Source of the DNA: Flavobacteriales bacterium
GTDB lineage: Bacteria; Bacteroidota; Bacteroidia; Flavobacteriales_D; Crocinitomicaceae
Assembly: GCA_947447525.1 (NCBI GenBank)
Contig: CANFJL010000005.1
Coordinates: 1 to 64,000, forward strand
Length of the DNA: 64,000 nt
Direction: 5' to 3'
Of the stretch, positions 29,166 through 39,760 are shown piece after piece. Every line of letters starts with the position of its first letter. Position 1 is the stretch's first letter. Under the pieces are notes generated by a model. That model worked only from the letters and a program-made list of their open reading frames with translations. It had not been told where the DNA came from and ran no database searches. The position numbers and the translations under genes are program-made.

Positions 29166-29859
29166 TATTTGCCTCTGAAACCAAACTTTCACCATTCATT
29201 TTGAGGTACAATTGGATGAGCGCAATGACATCTTTCTCGCAGTATATTCTAATCCTATTTAAATCTTTCTCTTCATAATATACGCGCGCTACATCCGCTC
29301 CAGTAATATCGTCTTTGGGTGTTGGAATTTCAAATACATGACACAGAAGTGATAAAGAAGTGTATGCTTTGTAATCTCCAAATTTCCACATTTCCATCGT
29401 GTCCACATGTTTTATTTCCCAAGGTTTTTTACCTGTTAAATTCAAAATGTTCGGAAGACCAATTCCATTAATCAACATTCTTCTGCAGAGGTAAGGGAAA
29501 TCAAATTCTTTGGCATTGTGTCCGCAAAGTAAATGATCATGTCCGTTGTAATGGTCTTCTAAAAGTCTTTTGAATTGGAGCAATAAAGTCTCTTCATCAT
29601 CGTGAGCAAATGACTTTAAGCGAATCGTTCTGCCTAAAGTGGAGTTGCGCAACATCCCAACGGAAATACAAATAATTTTCCCGAATTCTGAAAGTATTCC
29701 GCCTTTCTCATTGTAAATCATTTCAAATGATTTCTCTTCATTTTGTGCAAATCTATTCTTTGCGTTAAATAATTCCTTTGTCTTATCATCTAAATCTTGA
29801 TAAGCATAAGTTTGAGGTACAGTTTCTATATCTAGAAATAATATTTTATCGTAGGACAT
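29146..29859 (-). CDS. 3'-5' exonuclease (DnaQ-like / PolB-exonuclease family)
   Basis: ILFLDIETVPQTY; LLCGHNAKEFDFPYLCRRM; start at MSYDKILF (29859) inferred rather than the ORF start at 30066. Confidence 0.85.
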   Translation of the reverse strand: MSYDKILFLDIETVPQTYAYQDLDDKTKELFNAKNRFAQNEEKSFEMIYNEKGGILSEFGKIICISVGMLRNSTLGRTIRLKSFAHDDEETLLLQFKRLLEDHYNGHDHLLCGHNAKEFDFPYLCRRMLINGIGLPNILNLTGKKPWEIKHVDTMEMWKFGDYKAYTSLSLLCHVFEIPTPKDDITGADVARVYYEEKDLNRIRIYCEKDVIALIQLYLKMNGESLVSEANISSAGE

Positions 29860-29954
29860 GCTTGGTGAACATTGGTTATTAATATTTATTGAATATACAA
29901 TTTCTTTTTGTTTTATCCAACTAAAAATCTGATTTTTGTCCAATAATAGTTGCA

Positions 29955-30422
29955 TTGGAACAGATTCATTTTGCTGGCATAAGTAAGGAAGATAAGTATA
30001 AGAACTTATTACCTCAACTGCACGCGCTACTTTTAGATGAAAAGGATCGTATTGCAAATTATGCAAATGTCTGTGCTGCCCTTCAATCTATTTTTAATTT
30101 TCATTGGATAGGTTTTTATCGCGTGCTTGAAGATGAATTGGTTCTAGGTCCATTTCAAGGTCCTGTAGCCTGTACAAGGATAAAAAAAGGTAAAGGTGTT
30201 TGTGGCAGTGCTTGGGAACAGAAACGAACTATATGCGTCCCCAATGTGCATGAATTTGAAGGACATATTGCGTGCAGTCCTTTGTCTAATAGTGAGATTG
30301 TAGTGCCTGTTTTTGTGAATCATGAGCTCGTAGCGGTCCTCGATGTAGACAGTAGTGCTCTCGATTATTTTGATACGATAGACCAAGAATATTTAGAAAA
30401 AATATGCGAATGTTTAAATTAA
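29955..30422 (+). CDS. msrC: GAF-domain free methionine-(R)-sulfoxide reductase
   Basis: NFHWIGFYRV, GPFQGPVACTRIKKGKGVCGSAW, GHIACSPLSNSEIVVPV, LDVDS: three fRMsr cysteines present; TTG start. Confidence 0.9.
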   Translation: MEQIHFAGISKEDKYKNLLPQLHALLLDEKDRIANYANVCAALQSIFNFHWIGFYRVLEDELVLGPFQGPVACTRIKKGKGVCGSAWEQKRTICVPNVHEFEGHIACSPLSNSEIVVPVFVNHELVAVLDVDSSALDYFDTIDQEYLEKICECLN

Positions 30423-31948
30423 TATATCTTTTTATTTTCAGTCTACTCTTGTTCTCCTGTGCGCAAATAGGAACCATTACGGGTGGACAAAAAGATGTTG
30501 TCGCTCCTGGAATTGTTAAAATTCAACCAGAAAATTATCAATTGAATTTTAATGACAAGCAATTGAAAATTACTTTCGATGAATATTTTACTTTAAATAA
30601 AGCAGAGCAAAATATCATTATTGTTCCACCAGATGCTGCATTACATGCTCTAATCGACAGAAAAAGTTTAATTCTGAATTGGGAAGAAGGCTTAAGAAAA
30701 AACACCACCTATTCCATTTATTTTAACAAAGCAATCAAGGATGTGACCGAAGGAAACGACTCCATTATGAGTATTGTCTTCTCAACAGGTTCCACCATTG
30801 ATTCTCTTTCTCTGACGGTATTTCTTAAAAATGCTTTTACCAATGCTCCAGTAAAAAATGCCGTATTTGGTTTGTATGATTCTTTATCAGCACTTAGTCC
30901 TCGATATTTTATTTCTAGTGATGTAGACGGTAAAGCGACTTTAAGTCATATTTCAGAAGGTACCTATTTTCTGAAAGCCTTTGAAGATGTGAATAATGAT
31001 TTGTTGGTTCAAGCACAAGAATTGCAAGGTTTATTATTTAATAGTATTCTTTTGGATCAGGATTTTTCGGATACACTTGTCTTAAGATTATCTCATCCTT
31101 TATATGAAACAAGAATTAAAAATGTAAAATTTATTCCACCCGGAATGATAGGGATGCATGTACCTGAAAATTTTAATCCTGAACACCTAAAGTTTCTAGA
31201 TCAAACGGTAAAATCAGAGGGGTGTTTTTATCCTAAAAGAGATAGCGTGATCCTTTTTACAGGACCCTTGGCGCTAGATAACGGAACCTTAGTGTATGAG
31301 CAGGATACTATTTCCATACGCTTTCCTGAGAAAGACCGTAAATTGAATATGAGTGTGAAGTTAAAAGCACTAGAGCAATTGCTTAGTAATAAAAATCCAC
31401 TCGTGATAGAGGTAAATGATAAGGTTATGGCAGTTGACGCTTCTAACTTGTCCTTGCTTAATGCTGCTGATAGCACTTCAATATCCATCGATTCTATTAA
31501 ATGGCAACAACAACAAATCTTTGTTTATGCCGATTGGAAGAATTCAAATAAACTCTCCATTCAACTTAAGAAAGATGCCGTTCAAGGGATGTCAGGAACT
31601 TCTAACAATCCAGCAAGCTATTCCCTAAAAAGACAAATTAGTAAAGATTTCGGAGCTCTAAAAGTTACTTTGTCTGATACTATCATAAAAGGAGTATTGG
31701 AACTTGTAAAAGGGCTTGAAGTACTTAGAAGTCAAACTATTGATGGGAAAAGTAATTTTGTATTCACGGATTTGATTCCAGGGGAATATTATTTCAGAAT
31801 TATTTTAGATGAAAATCAAAATGGAATTTGGGATCCCGTTCAACCTGTATTGCAACGACAAGCAGAACAAGTGCTGTGGTTTAAGACTCCTATAAAATTA
31901 AGAGCCAATTGGGAAGTGGAATCTCAGTTAGAAATTATTCAGCCTTAA
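30404..31948 (+). CDS. Ig-like-domain (Big_5-type) lipoprotein
   Basis: Lipobox LLFSCAQIGTITGGQKDVVAPGIVKIQPENYQLNFNDKQLKITFDEYF, a common Bacteroidota lipoprotein N-terminus. Confidence 0.85.
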   Translation: MRMFKLIYLFIFSLLLFSCAQIGTITGGQKDVVAPGIVKIQPENYQLNFNDKQLKITFDEYFTLNKAEQNIIIVPPDAALHALIDRKSLILNWEEGLRKNTTYSIYFNKAIKDVTEGNDSIMSIVFSTGSTIDSLSLTVFLKNAFTNAPVKNAVFGLYDSLSALSPRYFISSDVDGKATLSHISEGTYFLKAFEDVNNDLLVQAQELQGLLFNSILLDQDFSDTLVLRLSHPLYETRIKNVKFIPPGMIGMHVPENFNPEHLKFLDQTVKSEGCFYPKRDSVILFTGPLALDNGTLVYEQDTISIRFPEKDRKLNMSVKLKALEQLLSNKNPLVIEVNDKVMAVDASNLSLLNAADSTSISIDSIKWQQQQIFVYADWKNSNKLSIQLKKDAVQGMSGTSNNPASYSLKRQISKDFGALKVTLSDTIIKGVLELVKGLEVLRSQTIDGKSNFVFTDLIPGEYYFRIILDENQNGIWDPVQPVLQRQAEQVLWFKTPIKLRANWEVESQLEIIQP

Positions 31949-32024
31949 TTTCAGAATTAGTTTTCAACAAATAGGGATTTAATTTACAATTTCCTTAACT
32001 TTAAAATTCCAATTTTTCCCAATT

Positions 32025-35000
32025 ATGTATTTGGTTTTTGATACTGAAACAACAGGTTTACCGCGTAATTTTAATGCACCTATTACGGATGTAGAGAACT
32101 GGCCAAGAGTGGTTCAGTTGGCTTGGCAAATCCACGATGCTGATGGTGTACTTGTTGAACAGAAAGATTTTTTAATCAAACCAGTTGGTTTTAATATTCC
32201 AATTAAAGCGGAAGAAATACATGGAATTTCGACGGCATTGGCTGATTTGGCTGGAGAAGAATTGTCAGATGTACTTTTCTTGTTCAGAAAGGCAATAGAA
32301 AAAGTTGATTTTGTGGTAGGACACAATGTTAATTTTGATATTAATGTGATGGGTTGTGAATATGTTAGGAATCAAGAAGACACACCTTTTACCCTTCCAG
32401 TTTTAGATACCTGTACTGAAAAAACTGCAACATTATGTCAACTTCCAGGAGGTAGAGGCGGTAAATTTAAACTCCCTACGCTATCTGAACTATACCGCTT
32501 CTTATTTAACGAATCTTTTTCAGAAGCACACAATGCAACGGCGGATGTCGAAGCAACTACAAGATGTTTTTTAGAATTAGTCAGAAAAAATTATTTTTCC
32601 AATACCGAACTCAATAAAGACCAAGGATATTCAGCTCAATTTAATGCGCTTAATCCTGGAACTATTCCTTTAATTGGTTTACAGCACTTAAATCTAAAAG
32701 CTGAAAGTGCCAAATTAATTGCACCCAAAGAAGTAAAGACTACTCCACCGACAACTGTTTATAATCTAGGTGAACTTACAGACATTCCCTTTGTTCATTT
32801 GCACAATCATACCCAGCATTCTATTTTACAATCTACTACAGACGTAAAGGCTTTGATTTCAAAGGCTGTTTCCTTAGGAATGCCCGCTGTTGCATTAACG
32901 GATACAGGAAATATGATGGCTGCTTTTCATTTTGAAAAGGCAGCAAATGAATACAATCAAAGTGTAAAACGTGAACGCATTGCCGCTGAAAAAGAAGGAA
33001 TTCCCTTTGATAAAAAAGAAATCATACCGATTATTGGTTGCGAATTTAATATTTGTCGCAATCACATAGATAAGTCTGTACAAGACAATGGCTATCAAGT
33101 TGTTCTCTTAGCAAAAAACAAAATAGGATATAAAAATCTGATCAAATTAGCTTCCATTGCTTACACCAAAGGAATGTATTATGTCCCGAGAATTGATCGG
33201 GAATTATTACTTGCGAATTGTGGTGACTTAATCGCTTTATCGGGCAATTTAAATGGTGAAATACCAAGTTTAATACTCAATGTTGGAGAGGTTCAAGCGG
33301 AAGAAGCTTTGCTCTGGTGGAAAGAAACTTTTAATGATGATTTTTATATCGAATTAGGGCGTCATAATCTTCCATCTGAAGATTTGGTTAACAATAATTT
33401 ACTCGAGCTTGCGAAGAAACATCATGTGAAAATTGTCGCTACTAATAATACCTATTACATTGAACAGAAAGATGCCGTTGCTCATGATGTTTTACTTTGT
33501 GTAAAAGCAAATGAATTGGTCAATACTCCGAAAGGTCGCGGCAGAGGCTTTCGTTTTGGACTAGAGAACAATGAGTATTATTTTAAGTCGCAAGAGGAAA
33601 TGAAGAGCTTATTCTTAGATCTTCCCGATGCTATTAGTAATACGATGGAAATTGTTTCTAAATGTGAAGTTTATCATTTAGCACATGAAGTATTATTACC
33701 TGCATTCGATATTCCTAGCGAATTTATTGATGACGGTGATGCGGCTTCAGGAGACAAAATAGGGGAGAACAATTATTTGAAGCACTTGACTTATGAAGGG
33801 GCCAAAAAACGCTACGGAACCCTTAGTGATGCACTTGTAGAAAGAATAGAATTTGAATTAGCAACAATAAAAAATACAGGATATCCTGGTTACTTTTTGA
33901 TTGTACAAGACTTTTGTCACGCAGCTCGAAAAATGGGTGTTTCTGTTGGTCCTGGCCGTGGTTCAGCAGCCGGTTCTGTGGTTGCGTATTGCAATTGGAT
34001 TACGAATATTGATCCCATTAAATATGATTTACTTTTCGAAAGATTTTTAAATCCAGATCGTATATCCATGCCCGATATTGATATTGACTTTGATGATGAA
34101 GGCCGGAGTAAAGTGATTGATTATGTTATTGATAAATATGGAGCCAATCAAGTTGCTCAAATAATTACCTATGGTACCATGGCTGCAAAATCTGCAGTAA
34201 GAGATACAGCTCGGGTTATGAATTTATCCTTGCCGGAAGCAGATCGATTGGCCAAATTAATTCCAGATATTTCTCTAAAAAAATTATTTGGCTTAGAGGA
34301 TATGTTGCTCAGTGAGGCACTAAAGAATAATCAAGAAGCGCTCTCTAACGCTAAGGAATTACGCCGTATTTATAGAGGTACAGATATGCAAGCGGTGGTT
34401 CTTCAGAAAGCAATGGAAATTGAAGGTTCATTGCGGAATACTGGAATTCATGCCTGTGGTGTTATCATTACTCCTGGAGACATTTCTGATTTTGTACCCG
34501 TTGCTACGGCAAAGGATTCAGATATGGTTTGTACGCAATATGACAATTCAGTTGCCGAAGCAGCTGGTCTATTGAAAATGGATTTCTTGGGATTGAAAAC
34601 GCTTACTTTAATTAAAGATGCGGTCAAAATAATTAAAGAAAATAGAGGGATTGATCTCGATCCAGAAGAATTCCCAATTGAAGATCTAGCGACTTTTGAG
34701 TTGTTTCAAAGAGGAGAAACGGTGGGTATTTTTCAGTATGAATCGGTTGGAATGCAGAAGAATTTGAAGGAGCTTAAACCTACCGAATTTGCCGATTTAA
34801 TTGCAATGAATGCCTTGTATCGTCCGGGACCTATTGAGTACATTCCTTCTTTTATAAAACGAAAACATGGAATAGAGCCCATTATATATGATTTAGATGA
34901 TTGTGCGGAATATCTTAAAGAGACTTATGGTATTACCGTCTATCAAGAACAGGTAATGTTGTTATCTCAAAGTTTGGCTGATTTCACCAAAGGTGAAGCA

Positions 35001-36377
35001 GATACTTTGCGGAAAGCAATGGGTAAAAAAGATGCGAAGGTTCTAGAAAAAATGAAACCTACTTTTATAGAAAGAGGTGGTTTAAAAGGACATGATGCTA
35101 CTAAATTGGAGAAAATTTGGAAAGACTGGGAAGCTTTTGCTTCTTATGCTTTTAATAAATCTCACTCTACTTGTTATGCTTGGGTTGCCTATCAAACAGC
35201 CTATTTAAAAGCAAATTATCCAGCAGAATACATGGCCTCAGCCTTGAGTAATAACATGAGTGATATCAAACAAGTAACTTTCTTTATGGATGAATGCAAA
35301 CGGATGGGAATTCCAGTTCTTGGTCCTGATGTGAATGAGTCTAAATTGAATTTCACCGTAAATAAGAATGGAGCTATTCGCTTTGGAATGGGAGCCATTC
35401 GTGGTTTAGGTTCTGTTCCTGTTGAAGAAATCATCCGAGAACGACAAAATGGTCCTTTTAACTCTGTCTTTGAATTTTCAAAACGCGTAAATTTAAAGTT
35501 GTGCACGAAACGAATTTTTGAAGCATTAGTATTTGCTGGTGGATTTGATTCTTTTTCAGGAGTGCATCGCGCTCAATATTTTGTCATGGATGCCAAAAAT
35601 CGCAACTTCTTGGAGATTGCCTATAAATATGGGGAGTCATTTCAAAATAATAGTAACTCCAATCAAAGTGACATGTTCGGTGAAGGTTCTGGATTCTCAC
35701 TTCCTGAACCAACGGTTCCTATGTGCGATCCATGGTCGAGTAGTTATGCACTCAGTAAGGAGAAAGAAATGATTGGAATTTTTATCTCCGGTCATCCACT
35801 AGATGATTATAAGGTTGAAATCGACTCATTCTGTTTTGCCAATGTGGGAATGTTACAAGATCTAGAAAAGCATAAAGGTGTCGATTTAATGATGGCAGCC
35901 ATTGTTACCCAAGTCGAACACCGTTTGACGAAAAATGGCGATCCTTTTGGCACTTTGGTTTTTGAAGATTATACGGATCAGTATAGACTTAACATTTTTC
36001 AAGAAACCTATCTTAAGTTTAAACACTTCTTAACCCCTGGGGTATTTATAACGGTTCGTGGTCGTATTGAAGTTCCGCGAAGAAGAACTGAATTGGAGTT
36101 TGTTTTAAATAATATTGAACTCTTGCAGGATTTGCGTGAAAAGCGCGCTAAAAATATGCAGTTAAAAATATCTAACAAAGAATTAAACCATCTGATGATT
36201 GATAAATTGAATGGATTATTTACCTCAAATATTGGTGATATACCAGTTCAGTTTATTGTTTATGATCATTTAGATGGTGTCGAAGTGAGCTTGCCTTCTA
36301 AATCAATACGCATTAAGCCAAATCCAATTTTGTACAAGGAATTGTCAGCAATGGATATTGAATTCAAACTGAATTAA
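32025..36377 (+). CDS. dnaE: DNA polymerase III subunit alpha with fused N-terminal DnaQ-like 3'-5' exonuclease domain
   Basis: N-term FDTETTGLPRN...EAHNATADVEATTRCF; PHP-like FVHLHNHTQHSILQ; polymerase VGPGRGSAAGSVVAY, MPDIDIDFDD; OB/tau-binding C-term. Confidence 0.97.
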   Translation: MYLVFDTETTGLPRNFNAPITDVENWPRVVQLAWQIHDADGVLVEQKDFLIKPVGFNIPIKAEEIHGISTALADLAGEELSDVLFLFRKAIEKVDFVVGHNVNFDINVMGCEYVRNQEDTPFTLPVLDTCTEKTATLCQLPGGRGGKFKLPTLSELYRFLFNESFSEAHNATADVEATTRCFLELVRKNYFSNTELNKDQGYSAQFNALNPGTIPLIGLQHLNLKAESAKLIAPKEVKTTPPTTVYNLGELTDIPFVHLHNHTQHSILQSTTDVKALISKAVSLGMPAVALTDTGNMMAAFHFEKAANEYNQSVKRERIAAEKEGIPFDKKEIIPIIGCEFNICRNHIDKSVQDNGYQVVLLAKNKIGYKNLIKLASIAYTKGMYYVPRIDRELLLANCGDLIALSGNLNGEIPSLILNVGEVQAEEALLWWKETFNDDFYIELGRHNLPSEDLVNNNLLELAKKHHVKIVATNNTYYIEQKDAVAHDVLLCVKANELVNTPKGRGRGFRFGLENNEYYFKSQEEMKSLFLDLPDAISNTMEIVSKCEVYHLAHEVLLPAFDIPSEFIDDGDAASGDKIGENNYLKHLTYEGAKKRYGTLSDALVERIEFELATIKNTGYPGYFLIVQDFCHAARKMGVSVGPGRGSAAGSVVAYCNWITNIDPIKYDLLFERFLNPDRISMPDIDIDFDDEGRSKVIDYVIDKYGANQVAQIITYGTMAAKSAVRDTARVMNLSLPEADRLAKLIPDISLKKLFGLEDMLLSEALKNNQEALSNAKELRRIYRGTDMQAVVLQKAMEIEGSLRNTGIHACGVIITPGDISDFVPVATAKDSDMVCTQYDNSVAEAAGLLKMDFLGLKTLTLIKDAVKIIKENRGIDLDPEEFPIEDLATFELFQRGETVGIFQYESVGMQKNLKELKPTEFADLIAMNALYRPGPIEYIPSFIKRKHGIEPIIYDLDDCAEYLKETYGITVYQEQVMLLSQSLADFTKGEADTLRKAMGKKDAKVLEKMKPTFIERGGLKGHDATKLEKIWKDWEAFASYAFNKSHSTCYAWVAYQTAYLKANYPAEYMASALSNNMSDIKQVTFFMDECKRMGIPVLGPDVNESKLNFTVNKNGAIRFGMGAIRGLGSVPVEEIIRERQNGPFNSVFEFSKRVNLKLCTKRIFEALVFAGGFDSFSGVHRAQYFVMDAKNRNFLEIAYKYGESFQNNSNSNQSDMFGEGSGFSLPEPTVPMCDPWSSSYALSKEKEMIGIFISGHPLDDYKVEIDSFCFANVGMLQDLEKHKGVDLMMAAIVTQVEHRLTKNGDPFGTLVFEDYTDQYRLNIFQETYLKFKHFLTPGVFITVRGRIEVPRRRTELEFVLNNIELLQDLREKRAKNMQLKISNKELNHLMIDKLNGLFTSNIGDIPVQFIVYDHLDGVEVSLPSKSIRIKPNPILYKELSAMDIEFKLN

Positions 36378-36384
36378 TAGACAA

Positions 36385-36415
36385 AAAAAAAGCCCTGCAG
36401 ATGCAAGGCTTTTTT
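36385..36415. terminator. Bidirectional intrinsic terminator between dnaE and the convergent zinc-ribbon gene
   Basis: aaaaaaagccctgcagatgcaaggctttttt: GC-rich stem flanked by A/T tracts. Confidence 0.88.
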
Positions 36416-36428
36416 GTAATTTTTATAT

Positions 36429-37184
36429 TTATTCTTCACCAGAAAAAGGTGTTAGGATACGACCACAATGTTCGCAAACTAATATTTTCTTCTTAGTAAC
36501 AATGTCTAATTGTCTTTGTGGTGGGATTTTATTAAAACATCCTCCACATGCACCTCTTACTACTTCTACTACTGCAAGACCATTCTTAGAATTCAATCTT
36601 AATCTTGAATAAGCAGCAAGTAATCGCTCTTCAATGTTCTTCTTTGCATCAGTTGAAGCTTTTGTTAAGCGGTCTTCATCTTTCTGAGTTTCACTAACAA
36701 TAGCATCTAATTCAGCTTGTTTTAATGCTAAATCTGATTTCTTTTCTGCTAGACGCTCTTCTGCTTCTGTAATAATTTCTTTTTTCCCTTCAATCTTAAT
36801 CTTCCCTTCTTTACCCTTCTTCTCGTGAAGTTTGATCTCTAATTCTTGAAATTCAATTTCCTTAGCAAGAGATTCGAATTCTCTATTATTTCTTACATTG
36901 TCTTGTCTTTCTTTGTACTTAATGATAGCAGCTTCCGAATCTTTTGATTCTTGCTTTCTATCTACCATTTCAGTTTCTAAGTTTTTCAACTCATCATTAA
37001 GCTTCGCTAAACGCGTTTCTAAGCCACCAATTTCATCCTCTAAATCTTGAACCTCTAATGGAAGTTCACCACGAATCGTTCTTATACGATCTATTTCAGA
37101 GTCAATTTTTTGAAGTTCAAAAAGTGTATCTAGCTTGCTTGCTATTGTTACTTCTTTTTTGCTTGCAGTTGCTGCCATATTCAA
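36429..37184 (-). CDS. Coiled-coil C4 zinc-ribbon protein (CT398-like)
   Basis: Long coiled coil followed by GACGGCFNKIPPQRQLDIVTKKKILVCEHCGRIL. Confidence 0.9.
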   Translation of the reverse strand: MNMAATASKKEVTIASKLDTLFELQKIDSEIDRIRTIRGELPLEVQDLEDEIGGLETRLAKLNDELKNLETEMVDRKQESKDSEAAIIKYKERQDNVRNNREFESLAKEIEFQELEIKLHEKKGKEGKIKIEGKKEIITEAEERLAEKKSDLALKQAELDAIVSETQKDEDRLTKASTDAKKNIEERLLAAYSRLRLNSKNGLAVVEVVRGACGGCFNKIPPQRQLDIVTKKKILVCEHCGRILTPFSGEE

Positions 37185-38275
37185 AGGTAGTTAATCGGAT
37201 TTGTATTTAATTCACTTAAACGGACGGCAAAGTTAGTAAAATTTTCTTTAAGTTTTTCTACCAATAAATTTGAAGTGAATTGCTCACTTTCATAATGCCC
37301 AATATCCAGGTACATAATTTTATCTTCTGCATCAAAAAATTCATGGTATTTCATGTCTGCAGTGATGTAGCAATCTGCACCAGAAGCAAGTGCTCGATGT
37401 CTAAGAAAACTACCTGAACCCCCACATAATGCTACTGTTTTGATGTGTGTGATGTGTGCTTTTGTATGGCGAATCACACCACAATTAAAGGTGTTTTTTA
37501 CCTGTGCTAGAAATTGATTCACCTCCATTGCTTCGGCTAATTCACCAATCAAACCCGCACCGAAAGATGTTTGTTTATTTTTTAATTGGATTAAATCATA
37601 CGCTACTTCTTCGTAGGGATGTGCCGATTTCATCGCTGCTAAAACTTTTGTTACTTGGGTTTGGTGTACTAAATATTGGGCACTGTTTTCTTTGATTGAA
37701 CTGCGCTCACCAATTTTCCCAACGCTAGGACTTGCCTCCTCTTTCGGAGTAAATGATCCGATTCCTTCGCTAACAAAATTGCATGCTTCATAGTTTCCGA
37801 TACTTCCCGCTCCAGCAGCGAACAAAGCAGTGTCAAGTTTTTCTTGGGCTTCCTGTGGCACAAATACTACCAATTTATAAAATTGCCCTTCCATCGCTTG
37901 TAAAACCCCTGTATTTAGAAGATTCAATCTTCTGCCTATTTCTGCATTAACGCCTAAAGGATGGTTGTCTAAATTGGTATGGATGGAAAATAAGGTAATA
38001 TCGTTTTTAATGCATTTTCGTACGATTTTTTCAATAGAGGAATGATTTCCAATTTGCTTTAATCCCACAAATAATAGTGGGTGATGGCTGATAATTAAAT
38101 TACAGTTTTTTGAAATGGCTTCGTCAACGATTGCCTCTGTGCAATCCAAGGAAACTAAAATATTTTTTACTTCTAAATCAATTTCACCTAGTTGTAATCC
38201 TGAATTATCATAATGCTCCTGTAATTCAATAGGAAATTCATTGCTAAGCCAATCGCAGACAGTTTTAATTTTCAT
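37181..38275 (-). CDS. Nif3-like dinuclear metal centre protein
   Basis: EHYDNSGLQLGE, NLIISHHPLLFVGLKQI, HTNLDN, GGSGSFLRHRALASGADCYITADMKYHEF, DIGHYESE. Confidence 0.95.
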   Translation of the reverse strand: MKIKTVCDWLSNEFPIELQEHYDNSGLQLGEIDLEVKNILVSLDCTEAIVDEAISKNCNLIISHHPLLFVGLKQIGNHSSIEKIVRKCIKNDITLFSIHTNLDNHPLGVNAEIGRRLNLLNTGVLQAMEGQFYKLVVFVPQEAQEKLDTALFAAGAGSIGNYEACNFVSEGIGSFTPKEEASPSVGKIGERSSIKENSAQYLVHQTQVTKVLAAMKSAHPYEEVAYDLIQLKNKQTSFGAGLIGELAEAMEVNQFLAQVKNTFNCGVIRHTKAHITHIKTVALCGGSGSFLRHRALASGADCYITADMKYHEFFDAEDKIMYLDIGHYESEQFTSNLLVEKLKENFTNFAVRLSELNTNPINYL

Positions 38276-39009
38276 TATTCGATGTTTTTACTTAGTCCAA
38301 AACTTAAACCCAGTCCTTTTGAAAGGTGTTGATAATCTGCTGTTTTAATATAAGTATTGGTGATTTGATAACGATAGGTCATTTTGCAAAATACACCATA
38401 ATTATTTTTACCAAAATAATGCAAACCCATTTCGCCTAAAGCGCTAAGCGCAAAGGAATTGCAATAAAGATTTTGTTCTATCTTAGCTTCTTTAGGGCCA
38501 CCTAAACTCGTCGTCCATTGTTGATTTTGTAAATAGTTGATGTAAAGTTGTGCTTGTAATCCCCCTCCAATTGAAAATCGAAATTGATTTCCTTTTTCCC
38601 ATTTTATCTGTAAAGGCATACTCAAATAACGATATTTGCTTTGAGCGTTAAAGGTACTATCTCCTCCTAATGCACCTTGATAAGTGTATTGCTCCCCGGT
38701 TTGAAGAAATTTCATACCCCCCTCAAATCTTAAATTTGGTTTGATTCCCGTATTGATTCCTAATTGGTAAGACCAAATTTTTAAAGCTTCTTCATAAGCC
38801 CTTTCACCTAATGGAATGGTTAAAAAATCGGTGTTTTGTGACAAATCTCGAAAACTATTGGTGTGGTTAAAATCAATAAAAGCATAAGTTGGTAAAATTT
38901 TCTTTTCTTTGACTTTTTTAAGCTCTTCTGTATTATTCCCAATGATTTGAGCGATCAACGATGGACTAATCATAAGCATTAACAAGCTCAAAAATATAGT
39001 ATTTTTCAT
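38275..39009 (-). CDS. Outer-membrane beta-barrel protein, hypothetical
   Basis: Signal peptide and alternating amphipathic strands. Confidence 0.65.
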   Translation of the reverse strand: MKNTIFLSLLMLMISPSLIAQIIGNNTEELKKVKEKKILPTYAFIDFNHTNSFRDLSQNTDFLTIPLGERAYEEALKIWSYQLGINTGIKPNLRFEGGMKFLQTGEQYTYQGALGGDSTFNAQSKYRYLSMPLQIKWEKGNQFRFSIGGGLQAQLYINYLQNQQWTTSLGGPKEAKIEQNLYCNSFALSALGEMGLHYFGKNNYGVFCKMTYRYQITNTYIKTADYQHLSKGLGLSFGLSKNIE

Positions 39010-39082
39010 TTCGTAAATTTACATAAATAAAGTAATTCAGAAAATCCTAACCTAGGTCATTTTTTCTTGCTTTCAAAGGTCT

Positions 39083-39090
39083 TACTTTTG
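39083..39090 (+). promoter_or_regulatory. Bacteroidota -7 element TAnnTTTG
   Basis: TACTTTTG upstream of the YceI gene. Confidence 0.5.
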
Positions 39091-39115
39091 TCTTTTAATT
39101 TTAAAAAATATAATT

Positions 39116-39643
39116 ATGACAACTACTTGGAATTTAGACAGCATGCACAGTGAAATTGGTTTTAAAGTGCGTCACATGATGATTTCAAACATCAGTGGAT
39201 CTTTTGGTGCCTTTTCAGCAAATGTTGCAAGCGAAGGAGATGATTTTTCTAATTCAAACATCAACTTTGAAGCAGAAATAGACAGTATTAATACGGGTGT
39301 TGCTGATCGTGATGGTCATTTAAAGTCCGCTGACTTTTTTGACGGAGCAACGTATCCAAATTTAAATTTTAAATCTACTTCAGTTGCTAATAATGGGGAA
39401 GGTAACTTAACGATTACAGGTGATTTAACAATCAAAGGTGTTACTAAAGCAGTTACCTTAGATGCTGAATTATCTGGAGTTGCAGTTGATCCTTATGGTC
39501 AAACGAAAGTAGGTTTATCTGTATCTGGTAAAATCAAAAGAAGTGATTTTGGTTTATCTTGGGGTGCTGTTACTGAAGCTGGACATGTTGTTTTAGGTGA
39601 TGACATCAAAATTAATAGCGAATTGCAGTTCATAAAGCAATAA
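39116..39643 (+). CDS. YceI family protein
   Basis: WNLDSMHSEIGFKVRHMMISNISGSFGAF; HLKSADFFDGATYPNLNFKST; GDLTIKGVTKAVTLD. Confidence 0.95.
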   Translation: MTTTWNLDSMHSEIGFKVRHMMISNISGSFGAFSANVASEGDDFSNSNINFEAEIDSINTGVADRDGHLKSADFFDGATYPNLNFKSTSVANNGEGNLTITGDLTIKGVTKAVTLDAELSGVAVDPYGQTKVGLSVSGKIKRSDFGLSWGAVTEAGHVVLGDDIKINSELQFIKQ

Positions 39644-39664
39644 GTAATAAATATCAATATGGAG

Positions 39665-39699
39665 ATCCCTTTTAGTTTTTACTAGAAGGGATTTTTTAT
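39665..39699 (+). terminator. Intrinsic terminator after the YceI gene
   Basis: atcccttttagtttttactagaagggattttttatt hairpin plus T tract. Confidence 0.8.
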
Positions 39700-39760
39700 T
39701 AAAGTCTATTTTGATTGACATTCTACCCCTTAAATTCCTAAGAATTACGCTTATTCTCCT

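Noticed and set aside
29860-30066. N-terminal 69-aa extension of the 3'-5' exonuclease ORF
   Set aside because: Overlaps the divergent fRMsr gene start; the exonuclease domain begins at MSYDKILFLDIE, so 29859 is the better start.
35533-35772. 79-aa ORF in an alternative frame of dnaE
   Set aside because: Lies within conserved DnaE coding sequence; no independent support.
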